This document shows, in pieces, positions 1-12,060 of a stretch of DNA of 64,000 bases. A program made the position numbers and the translations under genes. The DNA is from Neurospora tetraspora (Eukaryota > Ascomycota > Sordariomycetes > Sordariales > Sordariaceae): positions 2,356,001 to 2,420,000 of the forward strand of contig NW_026944389.1 in the NCBI RefSeq assembly GCF_033439725.1, given 5' to 3'. The notes below the pieces were generated by a model, which worked only from the letters and a program-made list of their open reading frames with translations, was not told the DNA's origin and made no database searches. How positions within the stretch are numbered: position 1 is the first letter of the stretch; each line of letters begins with the position of its first letter.

Positions 1-1930
1 AGGGTAACCATCATTCCTCTGAACAAAATCTCCGCTTTCAAGGCCTCGGCACAAACGATTGCGAACGCGCAAAGAATCGCTCCAGGGAAAGTGCACCTAG
101 CTTTGTCACTCGTTGGGTACGACGACGAAGTGTCGGCGGCAATGGAGTATGTCTTCGGAAACACGCTTATCTGCGCCGATGCAGACACAGCCAAGAGGGT
201 GACGTTCGATCCACATGTCCGCATGAGGAGCATCACAGTGGAGGGTGATTCCTATGACCCTTCAGGTACACTATCAGGTGGAAGTGCCCCCAACTCGAGC
301 GGCGTCTTGGTTACTTTGCAGAAGCTCAACGAAATCAATCGGCAGCTGAAGGAGGCCGAGGCCGCCCTCAATGAGCTACGCGCCCAAATATACCGGGAAA
401 AGACGAAACTCGACCAAGCAAAGAGAATCAAGCAAGAACTTGACCTCAAGGCACATGAGATCAAGCTAGCGGAGGAGCAAATCGGCGGCAACTCGTCATC
501 GTCGATCATCCAAGAGATTGCAAATATGAAGGAAACAATAGTCCAACTCAAGCAGTCGATCGTGGAGGCCAAGCAGCGACAAGCGGAAGCCACAGCGGAA
601 GCCAAAAGAATCGAGAAGGACATGAAGGACTTTGACAATAACAAAGACGCCAAGCTAGTGGAGCTCCAAGCTTCAGTCGACAAGCTACGTGCTTCCCTGG
701 ACAAGATGTCTGTTACTAACAAGGCGTTGCAAAAAGAGCTTCAAGAGGCGCAACTGGACTCAGAACAGGTTGCTGCCGATCTTGCGGCTGCGCGGGAGCA
801 GGTTCAAGACATCGACGTCGCCCTTAAAGCACAACAAGAAGAGATCGACGACATCGTGAAGCAAGGAACAGTGCTTCAAGAGACACACGACGCCGTCTTA
901 GCACAACTGGAAGATGAACGGACCAAACTGCATGTGTACGACGATGAGCTTCGAGCTTTGGAGGAGGCAACCCGATCCAAGAACGCACGAATCGCCGAAG
1001 AGGGGCTCGAACTCCAGAAGCTTGGCCACCAAATCGAGAAATTCCACAAGGAGCAGCAGCAAGCCGCCCAGACGGCCTCGCACATGGAGCGCGAGCACGA
1101 CTGGATCGCCGAGACCAAGGACCAGTTCGGCCGGCCCGGAACCCTCTACGACTTCAAGGGCCAGAACATTGGCGAGTGCAAGTCCACGCTGCGGAACCTG
1201 ACGGAGCGCAGCCAGGGCTTGCGCAAGAAGATCAACCCCAAGGTGATGAACATGATCGACAGCGTCGAGAAGAAGGAGGTGTCGCTCAAGCACATGATGC
1301 GCACCGTCATCCGCGACAAGCGCAAGATCGAGGAGACCATTTTTAGTCTGGACGACTACAAGAAGAAGGCGCTGCAGGAGACGTGGGAGAAGGTCAATGC
1401 CGACTTTGGACAGATCTTTGCCGAGTTGCTGCCTGGCAGTTTCGCCAAGCTGGATCCCCCTGAGGGCAAGACTATCAGTGAGGGATTGGAGGTCAAGGTG
1501 CAGCTTGGTAAAGTGTGGAAGCAGAGTCTTACCGAGTTGAGCGGTGGTCAAAGGTATGTTTACTTATTTCCTTTCTCTTCCCTTTCCTTCTCTCCCCTTT
1601 CCTTCCCCCTCTCCAACCCAGCCCTGCCCCTATCGAAGGAACCCCTCACTAACTTCGCCATCCAGATCCCTAATCGCCCTCTCCCTCATCATGGCCCTCC
1701 TCCAGTTCAAGCCGGCCCCCATGTACATTCTCGACGAGGTCGACGCGGCGCTCGACCTGTCGCACACGCAGAACATTGGCCGTCTCATCAAGACCCGGTT
1801 CAAGGGGTCGCAGTTCATCGTCGTCAGTCTCAAGGACGGCATGTTCCAGAACGCCAACCGCATCTTCCGGACGAGGTTCAGCGAGGGAACGAGTATGGTG
1901 CAAGCGCTTACGCCAGCGGATTTGAAGTGA
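1..1930 (+). CDS. smc2: SMC2, condensin ATPase subunit (C-terminal part, 5' truncated by window)
   Basis: This is the 3' part of the condensin subunit SMC2 (Cut14 in fission yeast), which with SMC4 forms the ATPase core that compacts mitotic chromosomes. The frame is open from base 1, where the product begins with the hinge-side [13 protein letters not shown] motif, so the N-terminal ATPase lobe and first coiled coil lie upstream. A long Lys/Glu-rich coiled coil follows. The C-terminal head has the ABC signature LSGGQR and Walker [14 protein letters not shown]. Exons are 1..1553 and 1666..1930. The 112-bp intron (GTATGT donor, CACTAAC branch, CCAG acceptor) splits the Arg codon of GGQR. Reading through it would replace the Walker B segment with low-complexity sequence, so splicing is certain. 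The stop is TGA at 1928-1930. Identity as SMC2 rather than another SMC rests on family recall; the SMC class itself is not in doubt. Confidence 0.95.
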
Positions 1931-2855
1931 TGAAATCCGGAGGAGTCTGAGTAGGGGGTATTGTGTTTATGATTTACACGGATAAGTTTGTAGGATAGAC
2001 TGGGCAGGCAGGTGGGATGATGGATTAAGTTAAGTAACGGAGGACGGGCTATCGAGAGGGAAGGGGGAAAAGAAGCAGGGTGGTTCTTTTGTTAGTAAAG
2101 TTTTGGGCGTGATTGGGTCTGGTTCGATTGACTTGAATGAATTTACAGCTTTTTTTCTCTTCAGACCGTAACGGTGGGAACTGGACAGGGAGAATCGATG
2201 AACGGCAGCTTGGATTAATGAATAGCGTCGTTTGTGTTGTGACTAAGGGCATTCTGGCGTGTGGGTGATACATACAAAATTTGTTGCTTAGGTGCTCTTT
2301 GTTCGGGCGTATAGTGTACAATATAATGCTGATTTGTTTGTTAGCTTGGTACTCTTAGTATTTTGGACGAGATCTATGCCGAGTTGTCCCAAACTTTATA
2401 AGGACGCACTGAAATGATTAGGTACGGATGGGATATGCTTAAGGATTGATCGGAAATGCATTAATAATATTTAACATCACATATTCAGTATCGCAATTGA
2501 CATATTCAAGATAGATATTAGGCTTTAATCATGGAACGAAACGCATCAATAGATATGAAAACGCCTAGGGAAGTTAACCCGAGGTCTCGAGCTAACAAAC
2601 AAACCAGTATTGGACTGGTATATGTTCCCCATTTTCCTTTGCTCCATAATCCCCCATTCCCCTTTCCCAGCCCTGCTATTCATGGATGATATAATCATGA
2701 AGAAATCAGGTTGCTTTTCGGTCTAGCCCGCCTTAAGGTCTAAGTCTACCAAGTAGACCTAATGCATCCCATCTAAAGTGATGACGCCAGTGATGACGCT
2801 ATACACCCTTTTTTCCCCCTTCCTAAACCCAGTGCTGTAGTAATGATTGAGAGTT
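1931..2855. other. Convergent intergenic region between SMC2 and the MOSC gene
   Basis: Both flanking genes end here, so this should hold two 3' UTRs. The sequence is T/A-rich with no recognisable coding region, RNA gene or repeat. Short reading frames have no family resemblance and no splice logic. Confidence 0.6.
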
Positions 2856-4730
2856 TCAGATATCCGGCCTGTCAGTCTCAAACATCCTAGCATACCGATG
2901 AGGTCCCCGGCCGAGCACCTCGATATCCATACCAACTTCGACCCAGCTATCCATCACCATATCATCGGCACTGGGACTGGCTGCTTCAGCTTCGGTAGTA
3001 GGGTCACGGAACAAGGGGGTCAGCTGCATGCCGAGGCAACCGACGCCGTTGATTCCGGGATCTACGTCTCTGTATTTTCGAAGAGATCGGTCTGGCTCGG
3101 CAGGGTGACGGAAACCCGTGTCTTGATCGACGTTGGGCATTTTGCAGCTGTCGGGGTTAGTTTGGGAGCATTTTTGTTGTGTATATAAGATGATCACTAG
3201 GGAGGGAGTCTCTGTGCCCAGACGAGGGTTGTGGGTGAGGAAGCGTGGCACATATGGAAACTTACCGTACAGTCCGGCATGATACGTGAAAGTTGGTCTT
3301 GTCTTGTCTTTTGTTAGATGGCCCGGGGTTGAAGCGGATATTCTTCCAGCTTTCTTCTTCATAGGCTTCGACGCCGTCAACTGTGATGTGTGATGAGATT
3401 TGGTTAGCGTGTGTATACTTGTTAGCGTTACGCAGTCGGGCCTTATCCTCGGAGAATAATGCAGGGTTGCTACATTGAGGATATTGCGCCGAGACGGACT
3501 CTTGCTTTTAGAAAGCTTGCCGGACAGCATGCCTTCTACCCTCGAGCAAGATGGCCTGGGAGCGTTTGCTCGGCCAATGTCCGAGTGTATAGCACCTGGA
3601 CTGACTTACCTATGATGTTGGCCCGAAACCTCAATGGGTCGAGTGATTTGAGGTTGTCATCCTTGTCGATTTTGGCGTCTAAATCCTGAACACTTGATAG
3701 GTTGATGAGATGCACAGGATACTATGCATATACCCTCCTCTGTGGTTAGTTTTACGTTCTTCATTTATGTCTGGGTCACGGAGGTAAATGGACGAAAACC
3801 CACCGCATCCTGCCAGCCTGTAACGGGCTGATAGCCGGCCTCCTCCTTCTTGGGCGCATTCCGGTATACCTCCCGCAATCGGGTCGGGTCGACGCGAAAT
3901 AAGCCGAGCCTGTTGCTCACTCCCAAGTGTAGCCTCAACTCCCGAGGTAAGTCAGCCTCCATGTTGAGCGCAGTGACCGTATCCCGCCAGATCTTCACCG
4001 GCTCCCATGTGTACTTCCTGGCCTCGATCTCATCCTCAGAAGGAAAGGAGACAGGGAGAATGATTTCCTTTTCGGGTACTGCGTGAAGGCCCCGCGAGAG
4101 TTTTGCGCCCAGCCACGCCATCGTGCCGCGCAGTCCTAGCTCCTGCCAGGGAAAGCGAATGACGATGAACGAGTCTCCCAAAGCAGCAGTGGACTTGTTG
4201 GTGCTGTCCAGAGACAATAGCTGCTGGCCTCCCCCTCGAGCCTTGCGGATGTCAGGAACATAGAGATCCACACTGACAGTGGCAAGACGGGGAAACTGTC
4301 TCTGCGAGATGAATTCCCACGAGTGCTCCTTCTTTGCCTCATCCGGGGTGTCGAGCCCGACCGGAAACGGACTCTTGAGCTGAGCGAAAGTGTAGATGCG
4401 GTCGTATTCGAGGCCGGCGGGTACAACTTTGCTCTCAAGTACCTCAATGCCCTTGCAGGACTTTACTGGGAAGATCCATAAACTCTGAATTCTTCCTGGA
4501 CCATTATTGCTTGCTTTGCTGTCTCTTCTTGAGTGCCTGGGTAGTCGGCGCTGTGAGTCATCCAGGCCTATTCTGGTATGAGTTTGGAGGAGTGCCTCCG
4601 TCACCGAGGGTAGGATTGGGAAGTATTTGACAACAGGTAGGAGAAAGACGAGAATGGTGACGGCGATCAAGAAGATGCTTCCGAGACCAACAGCCGGGCC
4701 GGGCCGCGGCAGGTCAGCTTGGTATTCCAT
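2856..4730 (-). CDS. Membrane-anchored MOSC-domain protein, mARC-like molybdenum-cofactor enzyme
   Basis: MOSC proteins bind sulfurated or Cys-ligated molybdenum cofactor. The closest architecture is the mARC N-reductase: N-terminal membrane anchor, MOSC_N beta barrel, then MOSC. Here residues about 16-40 are a hydrophobic segment. The MOSC_N part starts near IQSLWIFPVKSCKGIEV and continues through SWEFISQRQFPRLATV. The C-terminal MOSC part has DPLRFRANIIVDG and TVRCKMPNVDQDTG; its Cys (about residue 386) aligns with the Mo-ligating Cys of mARC. Exons on the minus strand are 4730..3804, 3721..3610, 3380..3266 and 3147..2856; introns are 82, 229 and 118 bp. The product is 481 residues. No ferredoxin-like domain is fused, so electrons would come from separate partners such as cytochrome b5 (inference). 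The 229-bp intron is long for this window but is needed to join NII to VDG in frame. Confidence 0.88.
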
Positions 4731-5283
4731 GCCAATGTGGAAATCTGTGAGACGATAAGGCGGTCTTCTGTCGTAGCCGTTTGCGGTAATTGTGTGAGAC
4801 GCAAAATTTCGAACTTCGAGAGTTGGTCAACTGTGAGGAATCAAGGTAGCAAATCAAGGTAGCAACAGGATGGGTCGCAATGTGTGAGTCTTGACCGCCA
4901 CCATGGATGAGGTTGTATCGGCAAACAGATGGAAGACAAGCGGAAGAAAGGTGATCGTTGTTTGGTTCCGTACCAAGCGAGGAAGGAGTTCACTCGGTGA
5001 CTCGGTCTTGGTTCGCTAGAGGGTCAGACTTTCCAATGTTGAGAGTTTGCAAAAAGTCGAGGACATGGACTGCAATGCAATTGACGGAAGGAGATGCCGT
5101 GGCCAGACTACGAATGGACCTTCTTGGATAACTCTAGGGAGGTTGTTTTTTTTTTTTTTTTTTTTTTAGAAGGAGCTTCCATTCACTCCCAGGGTACAAG
5201 TGCGCATTGACCAGGGGATCCACTGGGCGTGCACGTGCCCAGCTGGGCTGGGATATGCGGGATTTTTACCCAGATGCTAGAAG
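4731..5283. promoter_or_regulatory. Upstream region of the MOSC gene, with a 22-nt T tract
   Basis: This holds the promoter and leader of the minus-strand MOSC gene. A run of 22 T at 5146-5167 lies about 420 bp upstream of its start. Such tracts can exclude nucleosomes (general knowledge), but no specific site was identified. The last bases (AGAAG, 5279-5283) are the left target-site copy of the adjoining LTR element. Confidence 0.5.
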
Positions 5284-5555
5284 TGTAATGGGTCTGCGAG
5301 AGTATTGCACAGCGAGCAGTCGTATAAGGTTGAAATGCTATATTTGATAAAGAGGAAAAGGAAGGACTGTACTAGAAGGGTGTAATTAAGAGAAGGTTTT
5401 GTGCAAATCGCTTAGAGCGTACGGGCTAGGTAATTATGCGGGTCTGGCCAACTAGAAGGCTCGCATCCCTATTGATAAGGCAGGCTCCCTATCGATAATG
5501 TAGGATACGGTTTGGTATTAGCTAAGCTTAACCCCTGGGCTCTAGCCCTATAATA
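5284..5555 (+). repeat. LTR copy 1 (left LTR of the 1.9-kb element)
   Basis: Begins TGTAATGGGTCTGC and ends CTCTAGCCCTATAATA, the RIP-altered form of a CATGACA terminus seen in the third copy. It contains two 20-bp units of the CCCTAT(C/T)GATAA type at 5467-5506. It is less mutated than copy 2, as expected at the edge of the RIP block. Confidence 0.8.
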
Positions 5556-6909
5556 GTACCCCCCTATTCTCTTTTAAAAAAGTCGGTTTACTATATAAAG
5601 TATTAAGTATAGCTAATTATATAAAGGTGATGAAATTTATTAACGACCGCTCCTAACTAAATGCCTATCTAAATAGGGAAGAAATCAATAATACTAAGAA
5701 AAGTATCTACACTAAGCCCCCAAACAAACGCTATACGACTACCTGCCCAAAAATTACTCAGGTTAGCGATATTTACGCTTGAGTACTACCTTTATAGAAT
5801 TGCGCCAAAGGCCCTAGTATTAAAATTAAATTAGGAGATATTTTTAAACTTTACCTATTAAAGAATTTCTTTTATCGTATTATATTAATAATTTATAATA
5901 GAAGTAATTAGATTAAAGTTATTACCTAATACTTCGTATTACTCTATTTCCTTTGCCGGTAGGGGCTTTACCTTCATCGCTATAAAAGTAATTTAATAAT
6001 CCTTATATCTATGAAATATAATATTTATTACCTTTTTACAGTTACGTTTTATAGTAAATATTACTAATAATATAATTAGGCGGCGAAGGGCATTATATAG
6101 TAGTTTTATTACCTATTTAATTAGTAGATAGTATACTTAGTAAGCTGTAGAGGTCCCTTCTTTTAGATATATAATATTCCTTTACCCTTAGTATTATTAG
6201 GGGTACCTTTAATAGGGTATTATTTAATTTGAGAGTTCTTCTTTTTAATTATTATTATTATAACTATTTAAACCCCTATTGGATTAAAATAAATTGATTT
6301 TATTTCATATAATTAATATCGCTCCTTAGACTAAAGCTTCTACTACTATATCCTCTCTTTCTTCCCCTATTTCCTTATTTAAATAAAGTTTAATACTTTT
6401 CTAGTAACGTTGATATCGAGGGATCGTCGGCGTCTTTAACCGGGTATATTTAGCGGAAGTAGAGGTTAAGGAAAATATTACTATTAAAATTAGTAAGCGA
6501 AAAGTAGGCGAATTTATATTACTAATAATAAGTCTATTTACGTTTGGATTCCGTAACGGTTTAGCGGCGGGGAGAATTATTTATTAAATCAGCGGAGCGC
6601 TCTTTAGTATTCGAAATTGAGAAAAAAACTAATACTATTATTAAAAAGGACGGGAGTTTAAATAGTAGTAGCTAAAATTTGGTTTAATTGTAAGCGAACG
6701 AGCGCAATAAGTAATAATAAAGGAAGAGTATCGCTAGAGATGGCAATAGAGATTTTTCTAACATACTAGCGAAAGAAGGGTAATACGAAAATGTAGAGGG
6801 AAAAGTAGTATTGCGGAGAGAATAAAGCGACAAGAGGGGAGCTCTTTCGGACGTACTTATAAAAAAACGATAATAACAACGAAGGATTTAAAAAGAGGGT
6901 TAAATATAA

Positions 6910-7201
6910 TATAACAGGTCTACAAAAGTATTATACAACGAGCAATCATATAAGGTTAAAATACTATATTTAATAAAGAGGAAAAGGAAGGACTATATTA
7001 GAAGGGTATAATTAAGAGAAGGTTTTATACAAATCGCTTAGAGCGCACAAGCTAGGCAATTATGCGGGTCTAGCTAATTAGAAGGCTCGCATCCCTATCG
7101 ATAAGGTAGGCTTCCTATCGATAAGGTAGGCTCCCTATCAATAATGTAAGATATGGCTTAGTATTAGCCAAACTTAACCCCTGGGCTCTAGCCCCATAAT
7201 A
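6910..7201 (+). repeat. LTR copy 2 (right LTR of the 1.9-kb element)
   Basis: Aligns to copy 1 along its length with mainly G-to-A and C-to-T differences. It carries three 20-bp units (7093-7152) instead of two, which accounts for its extra 20 bp. Confidence 0.8.
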
Positions 7202-8558
7202 GAAGCTTCAAGTCTGTAGAGCCAGTTTTATATATATATATACAATCAAGCCACGTTGAACCTATATCGATTATTACTAGTAATATTATAATTAAGAGTC
7301 TTATTGATTCGATTGTTGAAGTTATTGCTAGTAACAATAACCGATTAAACGATTATTAATAATATTGACGATTAAAATTAATAACGTTGTTTTTAACGGC
7401 CTTAGGGATTGGCCAGCCTGGGAAGATGTTTTTATTTCTATAGCCTAAAACCTGGGTCTCTGGAAGTATATCGACCCGGATAATTGCGTCCCCTAGCTAA
7501 TTGAATTAGCCGAACCTAATATCATTAGTTATTAAGGGTCGATTCCGGCTGGGGAAATTAGGGAAGTTAAGAAGGATAGGGAGGTTGCTTCATTGATTGC
7601 TATTAAATTATATAATATTTATTATAAGTGCGATTATTGCGATTATATAATTGAAAAGTGGGATTAATGTATAGAGGTTAAGACTTTCTTTAATTTAGGT
7701 ATTAAAAAGATTATATTAAATTATTGGATATTTAAAACTGGTAGGGATAATTACTGGGAGATTAATTTTATTAAATATATTAATTTATATAAATAGTATA
7801 ATAATTTTAATAAATTTATTATTTTTAATGATTGCGAGGTAAAGAAGTTTGCCCGGGCTAGATTGATTAATATTTTTAAGCCCCTTAATAGAATTAATTG
7901 TAATTAGTATAATTGGACTTTTTAGTAGGAGGCGGTAATAATTTTCTATATTATTAGAGGAATTATGAGAATAGATAAATTAAACTTATAATTCTTAGAA
8001 TTCTATATAATTATACAGTCGAATTTTTATATTGTTTAGGTAAATAAATATTAGCTCTAGTATAATAAAGAGATCGAGAGAAACCTTAATTTTAAGATTT
8101 CTTTCTATATTATGGCTAAGGATTTTTATAAAGTAGTAATAGCGAATATTATTTAGGGAAAAGGTTGTACCCCTTTATTTAAAAGTATTATATTTGTAGT
8201 TATATTAAGCGGTAAATCCGTTGAAGAGGACGCTCCTAATGATAAATAAAACTTTAGCCCGGAAGTAGAAGGATGGGGAGAGGTTATAAGTAAAAATAGT
8301 AAATTTAGGAAGAATATTAATAAAAATAAATATACTTCCTCTTTATCCTTATTAATGAATAAACGATTGCGACGATTCTTATATAAATTTTATAAGTAGC
8401 CAGGCTACAATTTAAATAAATATTATTATATTAAATTATAATTGGCCTACGAAGGTTAAATTGAAAATTCTATTATTAAGAAGTGTGAATACGCTAATTT
8501 AAAAATGGATAAAATATTTCAAGAAGCTATTAATTATTTACGAATGTAGTAGGATAAT
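7202..8558 (+). pseudogene. RIP-degraded Copia-type gag remnant
   Basis: The plus-strand conceptual translation around 7400-7640 reads like the gag/UBN2 region of Ty1/Copia elements (W-E-D...N-L-G-L-W-K-Y-I-D-P), interrupted by stops. Near 8390-8430 a zinc-knuckle region is visible in which expected Cys codons read as Tyr (TGY to TAY), a typical RIP result. No RT or integrase follows before the next element, so the copy is incomplete or truncated by later insertions. Similarity is judged by eye. Confidence 0.5.
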
Positions 8559-9242
8559 TGTCACGGCATGGCTAGATGGGTGCCCGGGGATATAGACATA
8601 GCATACCTAACAGTCGCAATATATCGGATAGAATAAGGCTTATGTTCTTATTAATAAGACCGTACGGATTAGGAAGGCGGGTACGAGTAGTAGATTTAAC
8701 TTATATATTCAAATCTATAATACCCTCGTTCGTTAACCTTCTCTTTCCTTCTTTATACTTAACATTATTTTAATTTGTAGCTTCTAACTTTGCAATCGAA
8801 TCTCTCATAAGATTACGCTTTGATATAATATTAAGTATTATCTTTTCTTTAACTAGGGACGGTACTAAATATCTTATACGAACTATTTTGGACTAAACGT
8901 TGCGAACAACCCTAAACCTAAATAATACTCGCCCTATTACTACGAATATTACGAACTCCAAATATAAAAATAATACGAATTGTTATAATGCGAATTAAAT
9001 AATTATTTTTCCTATCGATTTAATATTATAGCGAAAGAAGTCTAACTCGGGAAAGCCAGCAATAATAATATTAATACTATATAACCCGCTTTCTACTCGA
9101 AATTAAAAACTCTTTATTAGCCTACGCGAATTAAATAGTTAATTAAGTATTTAAATTAATAATAATACTTAAAAGAGTCATTTTACTTTCCCGCTGACTT
9201 TTACGTAAAAGTGGACGATAATAAAATAAAGGATTCTACCTA
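8559..9242. other. Unassigned repeat sequence between gag remnant and solo LTR
   Basis: AT-rich, RIP-type sequence. It starts with TGTCACGGC at 8559, resembling the 5' terminus common to fungal LTRs, and base composition changes there. I could not find a matching 3' end or a second copy in the window. No coding signal seen. Confidence 0.3.
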
Positions 9243-9553
9243 TGTCATGGGGCTAGAGCCTAAGGGTTAAATTTAGCTGATGCTAAGCCGTATCCTACAT
9301 TATCAATAGGGAGCCTACCTTATCGATAGGAAGCTTGCCTTATTAATAGGGAGCCTACCTTATCGATAGGGATGCGAGCCTTCTGGTTAGCCAGACCCGT
9401 ATAATTGCCTGGCCTGTACGCTCCAAGCGACCTGTACAAAACCTTCTTTTGACTACACCCTTCTGGTACAATCTTCCTTTTCCTCTTTGTTAAATATAGT
9501 ATTTCAACCTTACACGCTTGCTCGCTGTGCTTTACTCTTGCAGACCCATTATA
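9243..9553 (-). repeat. Solo LTR (copy 3) with 5-bp target duplication
   Basis: The reverse complement matches LTR copies 1 and 2 across 311 bp and is the least mutated of the three. On the plus strand it begins TGTCATGGGG. It is flanked by ACCTA on both sides (9238-9242 and 9554-9558), a clean 5-bp target-site duplication. It contains four 20-bp units at 9292-9371. With no internal region present, it is a solo LTR left by LTR-LTR recombination. Confidence 0.85.
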
Positions 9554-11859
9554 ACCTATTACTTCGAACAAGAGAAATTTCTTCTCGAAGAATAATTAGA
9601 CTTCAATTAAAGTCTAGATACTAGTAACTTCCCTCCCCTAAAGATTAACTTATTACAGGTCCTAGGAACCACTAAAAATACCACTCTTTGTACTATAGTA
9701 ATTCTATTTTAAGGGTAGGGGTAAAATTTAATCCCCTTCGAATAATACTTTTACTTCGTCTTAAAAGGGGAAATCCGCTTTATAAAGCCCTTATTAGCTA
9801 ATTAAATTACGGATAGTCAATTTTAATTTAAAACCCCCTATAAATAAACGTTATAAAATACTAACGATTAAAATTCGGCGGTAATCGCTTAGTATTAATA
9901 ATTTGCCCTAGCCACCTCCCTTAAAAGACGGAAACGACCTAAAGGAATTTCGCAGAGCGACTTTATTCTTAGAAGAAATATATGATACTTTCGTCGAAAA
10001 AATTCATTTAATTACTTTCAATCTAAAATATTATTATACCCTCTAAAAAATATACGTCGACATTATAGAAAAATACGAAACCCTTAATTAAATATACTAA
10101 ATAATCAGTTTTACTACTTTATATTTTTAACCCCTTACGTAAGTAAGCGAAGAATTTATAATTGCTTAAATATTTAGCAGAGAAATTAATTTAATATAAT
10201 TTGAATTCGTATTTAATAAAGACCTTTATAATATATAATAAGAAATCCATACCTACGCTTTATTAGTCTAAACCTACTCTATTTTCGTTAACGACCTAAT
10301 TAATATATTTAGAAAGGCGGACAACGATATTCGACGGGTTAATTTATAAGCGGTATATTTTATTCGTTAAGTAATAGAAATAGTAACCTGGTAAGGAATT
10401 AATATAAATATTACTGATAGATTAGTAGCCTTAAAAGAATAGAATTAATACTTTTAAAATATCATTACGTCGATACTATGTACTCCCGAAATAGACCTTA
10501 CTAATATATAACTTCCCAAAATACTGTATATCAATAGAGAAGAATAAATTAATAACGAAAATTTTTCTTTTTTTAAAATAACGATTAATAAATACCGAAT
10601 AAAAATCCATATAAAAAGCGACCTTCCCCTTCCCAGCGATAATCTCTTTAACGGCGATAACAACGGTAGAAATCCCCTAAATAATAACGGACAATTTTCC
10701 TATATATTAAAAAATCCCGAATACTATTATAACGCTACCCCTATAATTAATATTAAAACTACCCCTTATTAAGTTAGAATTATTAAATATAAATTAATTA
10801 AAGTCAAAGTCCCTCTTTTTAATAATAATATTACTAATGAAGTATCTTTCGAAGCTTAGTATTTTTAAATAAAATATAAATTCCGTATTAACATTAATTA
10901 TTTTATAAATAAGTAAATTCGTATTAAAGAAATAATAAATTGTTTAAGCAGTACCGTAACGAATAGTATCCTCCTTATCTTAATAATACGCACCTAAACC
11001 CAATTAATATAATAAACAACTTACTAACCTATTTATAATATAATTATTATAATTACAACTCTATGAAAAAACGGTATAAGAATTCAAAAATTTATAAATG
11101 AAAATTATAAATCGTTTTTAAAATTTGAAAGTAGTATTTATTCGCTTAATTAGGTAGAATTATATCCCTAAGGAATTTTGGAAATATAATCTTCACTATA
11201 AAGTAATTAAAGTATTAAGAATAATAGGCGAGACTACGTATTTTAACCCAAATAAAATTTTCGATTAGTATATATACTTATTCTAATCCTTAAATAAGAG
11301 TAATTAATTCGAAGTAAAAAACTAGATTAAGTTTTCAATTTATTCCCTTACTTCTCGAAATTCGTTATTTAAATACCCAATCAGTAATTATCTGGATAAA
11401 GCGCCGGCTTTACAGATACTTAATATTAATACCCCTAAATATTATCGCTTTTTTTTAAAAGAAAAAAAAAACCATAAAGGTAAGGGAAGGTTTTTCTTTT
11501 ACTAAAAGGTAGGCTATATATTTAATTAATACTTTAAGAAATCGAAAATCGAGTATACTATTAAAGTTTAATTAATTACTATTACTAATAAAATTTAGGG
11601 ATCCAACGTATCGATTAATACCGAGGGAATTCAAGAGGGAAATAAGGAAGTAGGTTTAGAATAAAATTCTACCAACGAAGAGAAGGTTTTTATAAAGGAC
11701 TTTAAAAATTTAGAAAATTAAAGACCTTAAAAATGAATATTTCCCTCTTAAGGGAGGTCTCTATTAATAATATTGATAACAAATCTATTTAAAATAATCA
11801 AACTTATTTAAACTTTAACCTTAAAAGTTATTTAGAGGGAGGAAAATTCTTTTTAATTA

Positions 11860-12060
11860 ATTGTATAATAACAAATAATAGATTATTTATTACAATAAAA
11901 CGTATACTAGTAGATACGGGAGTAAATATATACTTAATTATAAATTAATTATTTACTAGCAAATTATTGAAGTATTTGAAATTACCTTATTATAATAATT
12001 TCGAACCTAAATTAATTATATTATATAAGAAGGCCAAATTTAATACTATTAAATAAATAA
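11860..12060 (+). pseudogene. Gypsy aspartic protease remnant
   Basis: At 11901 onward the translation reads RILVDTGVN. The D-T-G triad (codons 11913-11921) matches the retroviral-type aspartic protease active site D-T/S-G. Flanking codons are RIP-degraded with stops. Confidence 0.65.

Larger units (their letters stand above)
5284..7201 (+). mobile_element. Short non-autonomous LTR retrotransposon, 1.9 kb, with target duplication
   Basis: Two direct repeats of 272 and 292 bp (5284-5555 and 6910-7201) bound about 1.35 kb of internal sequence. GAAG precedes the left repeat (5280-5283) and follows the right one (7202-7205). The match is AGAAG at 5 bp if the last LTR base is shared. This indicates one insertion rather than two solo LTRs. 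The internal part is too short for gag-pol and I recognise no protease, RT or integrase in it. It therefore resembles a TRIM/LARD-type derivative or a deleted copy. A purine-rich stretch just before 6910 could be the polypurine tract. Orientation is assigned by the LTR sense used here. Heavily RIP-mutated except near its left edge. Confidence 0.72.

Noticed and set aside
2847-3530. Open frames on both strands at the 3' end of the MOSC gene as separate genes
   Set aside because: The minus-strand frame contains the last MOSC exon plus intron read-through; the plus-strand one is its shadow.
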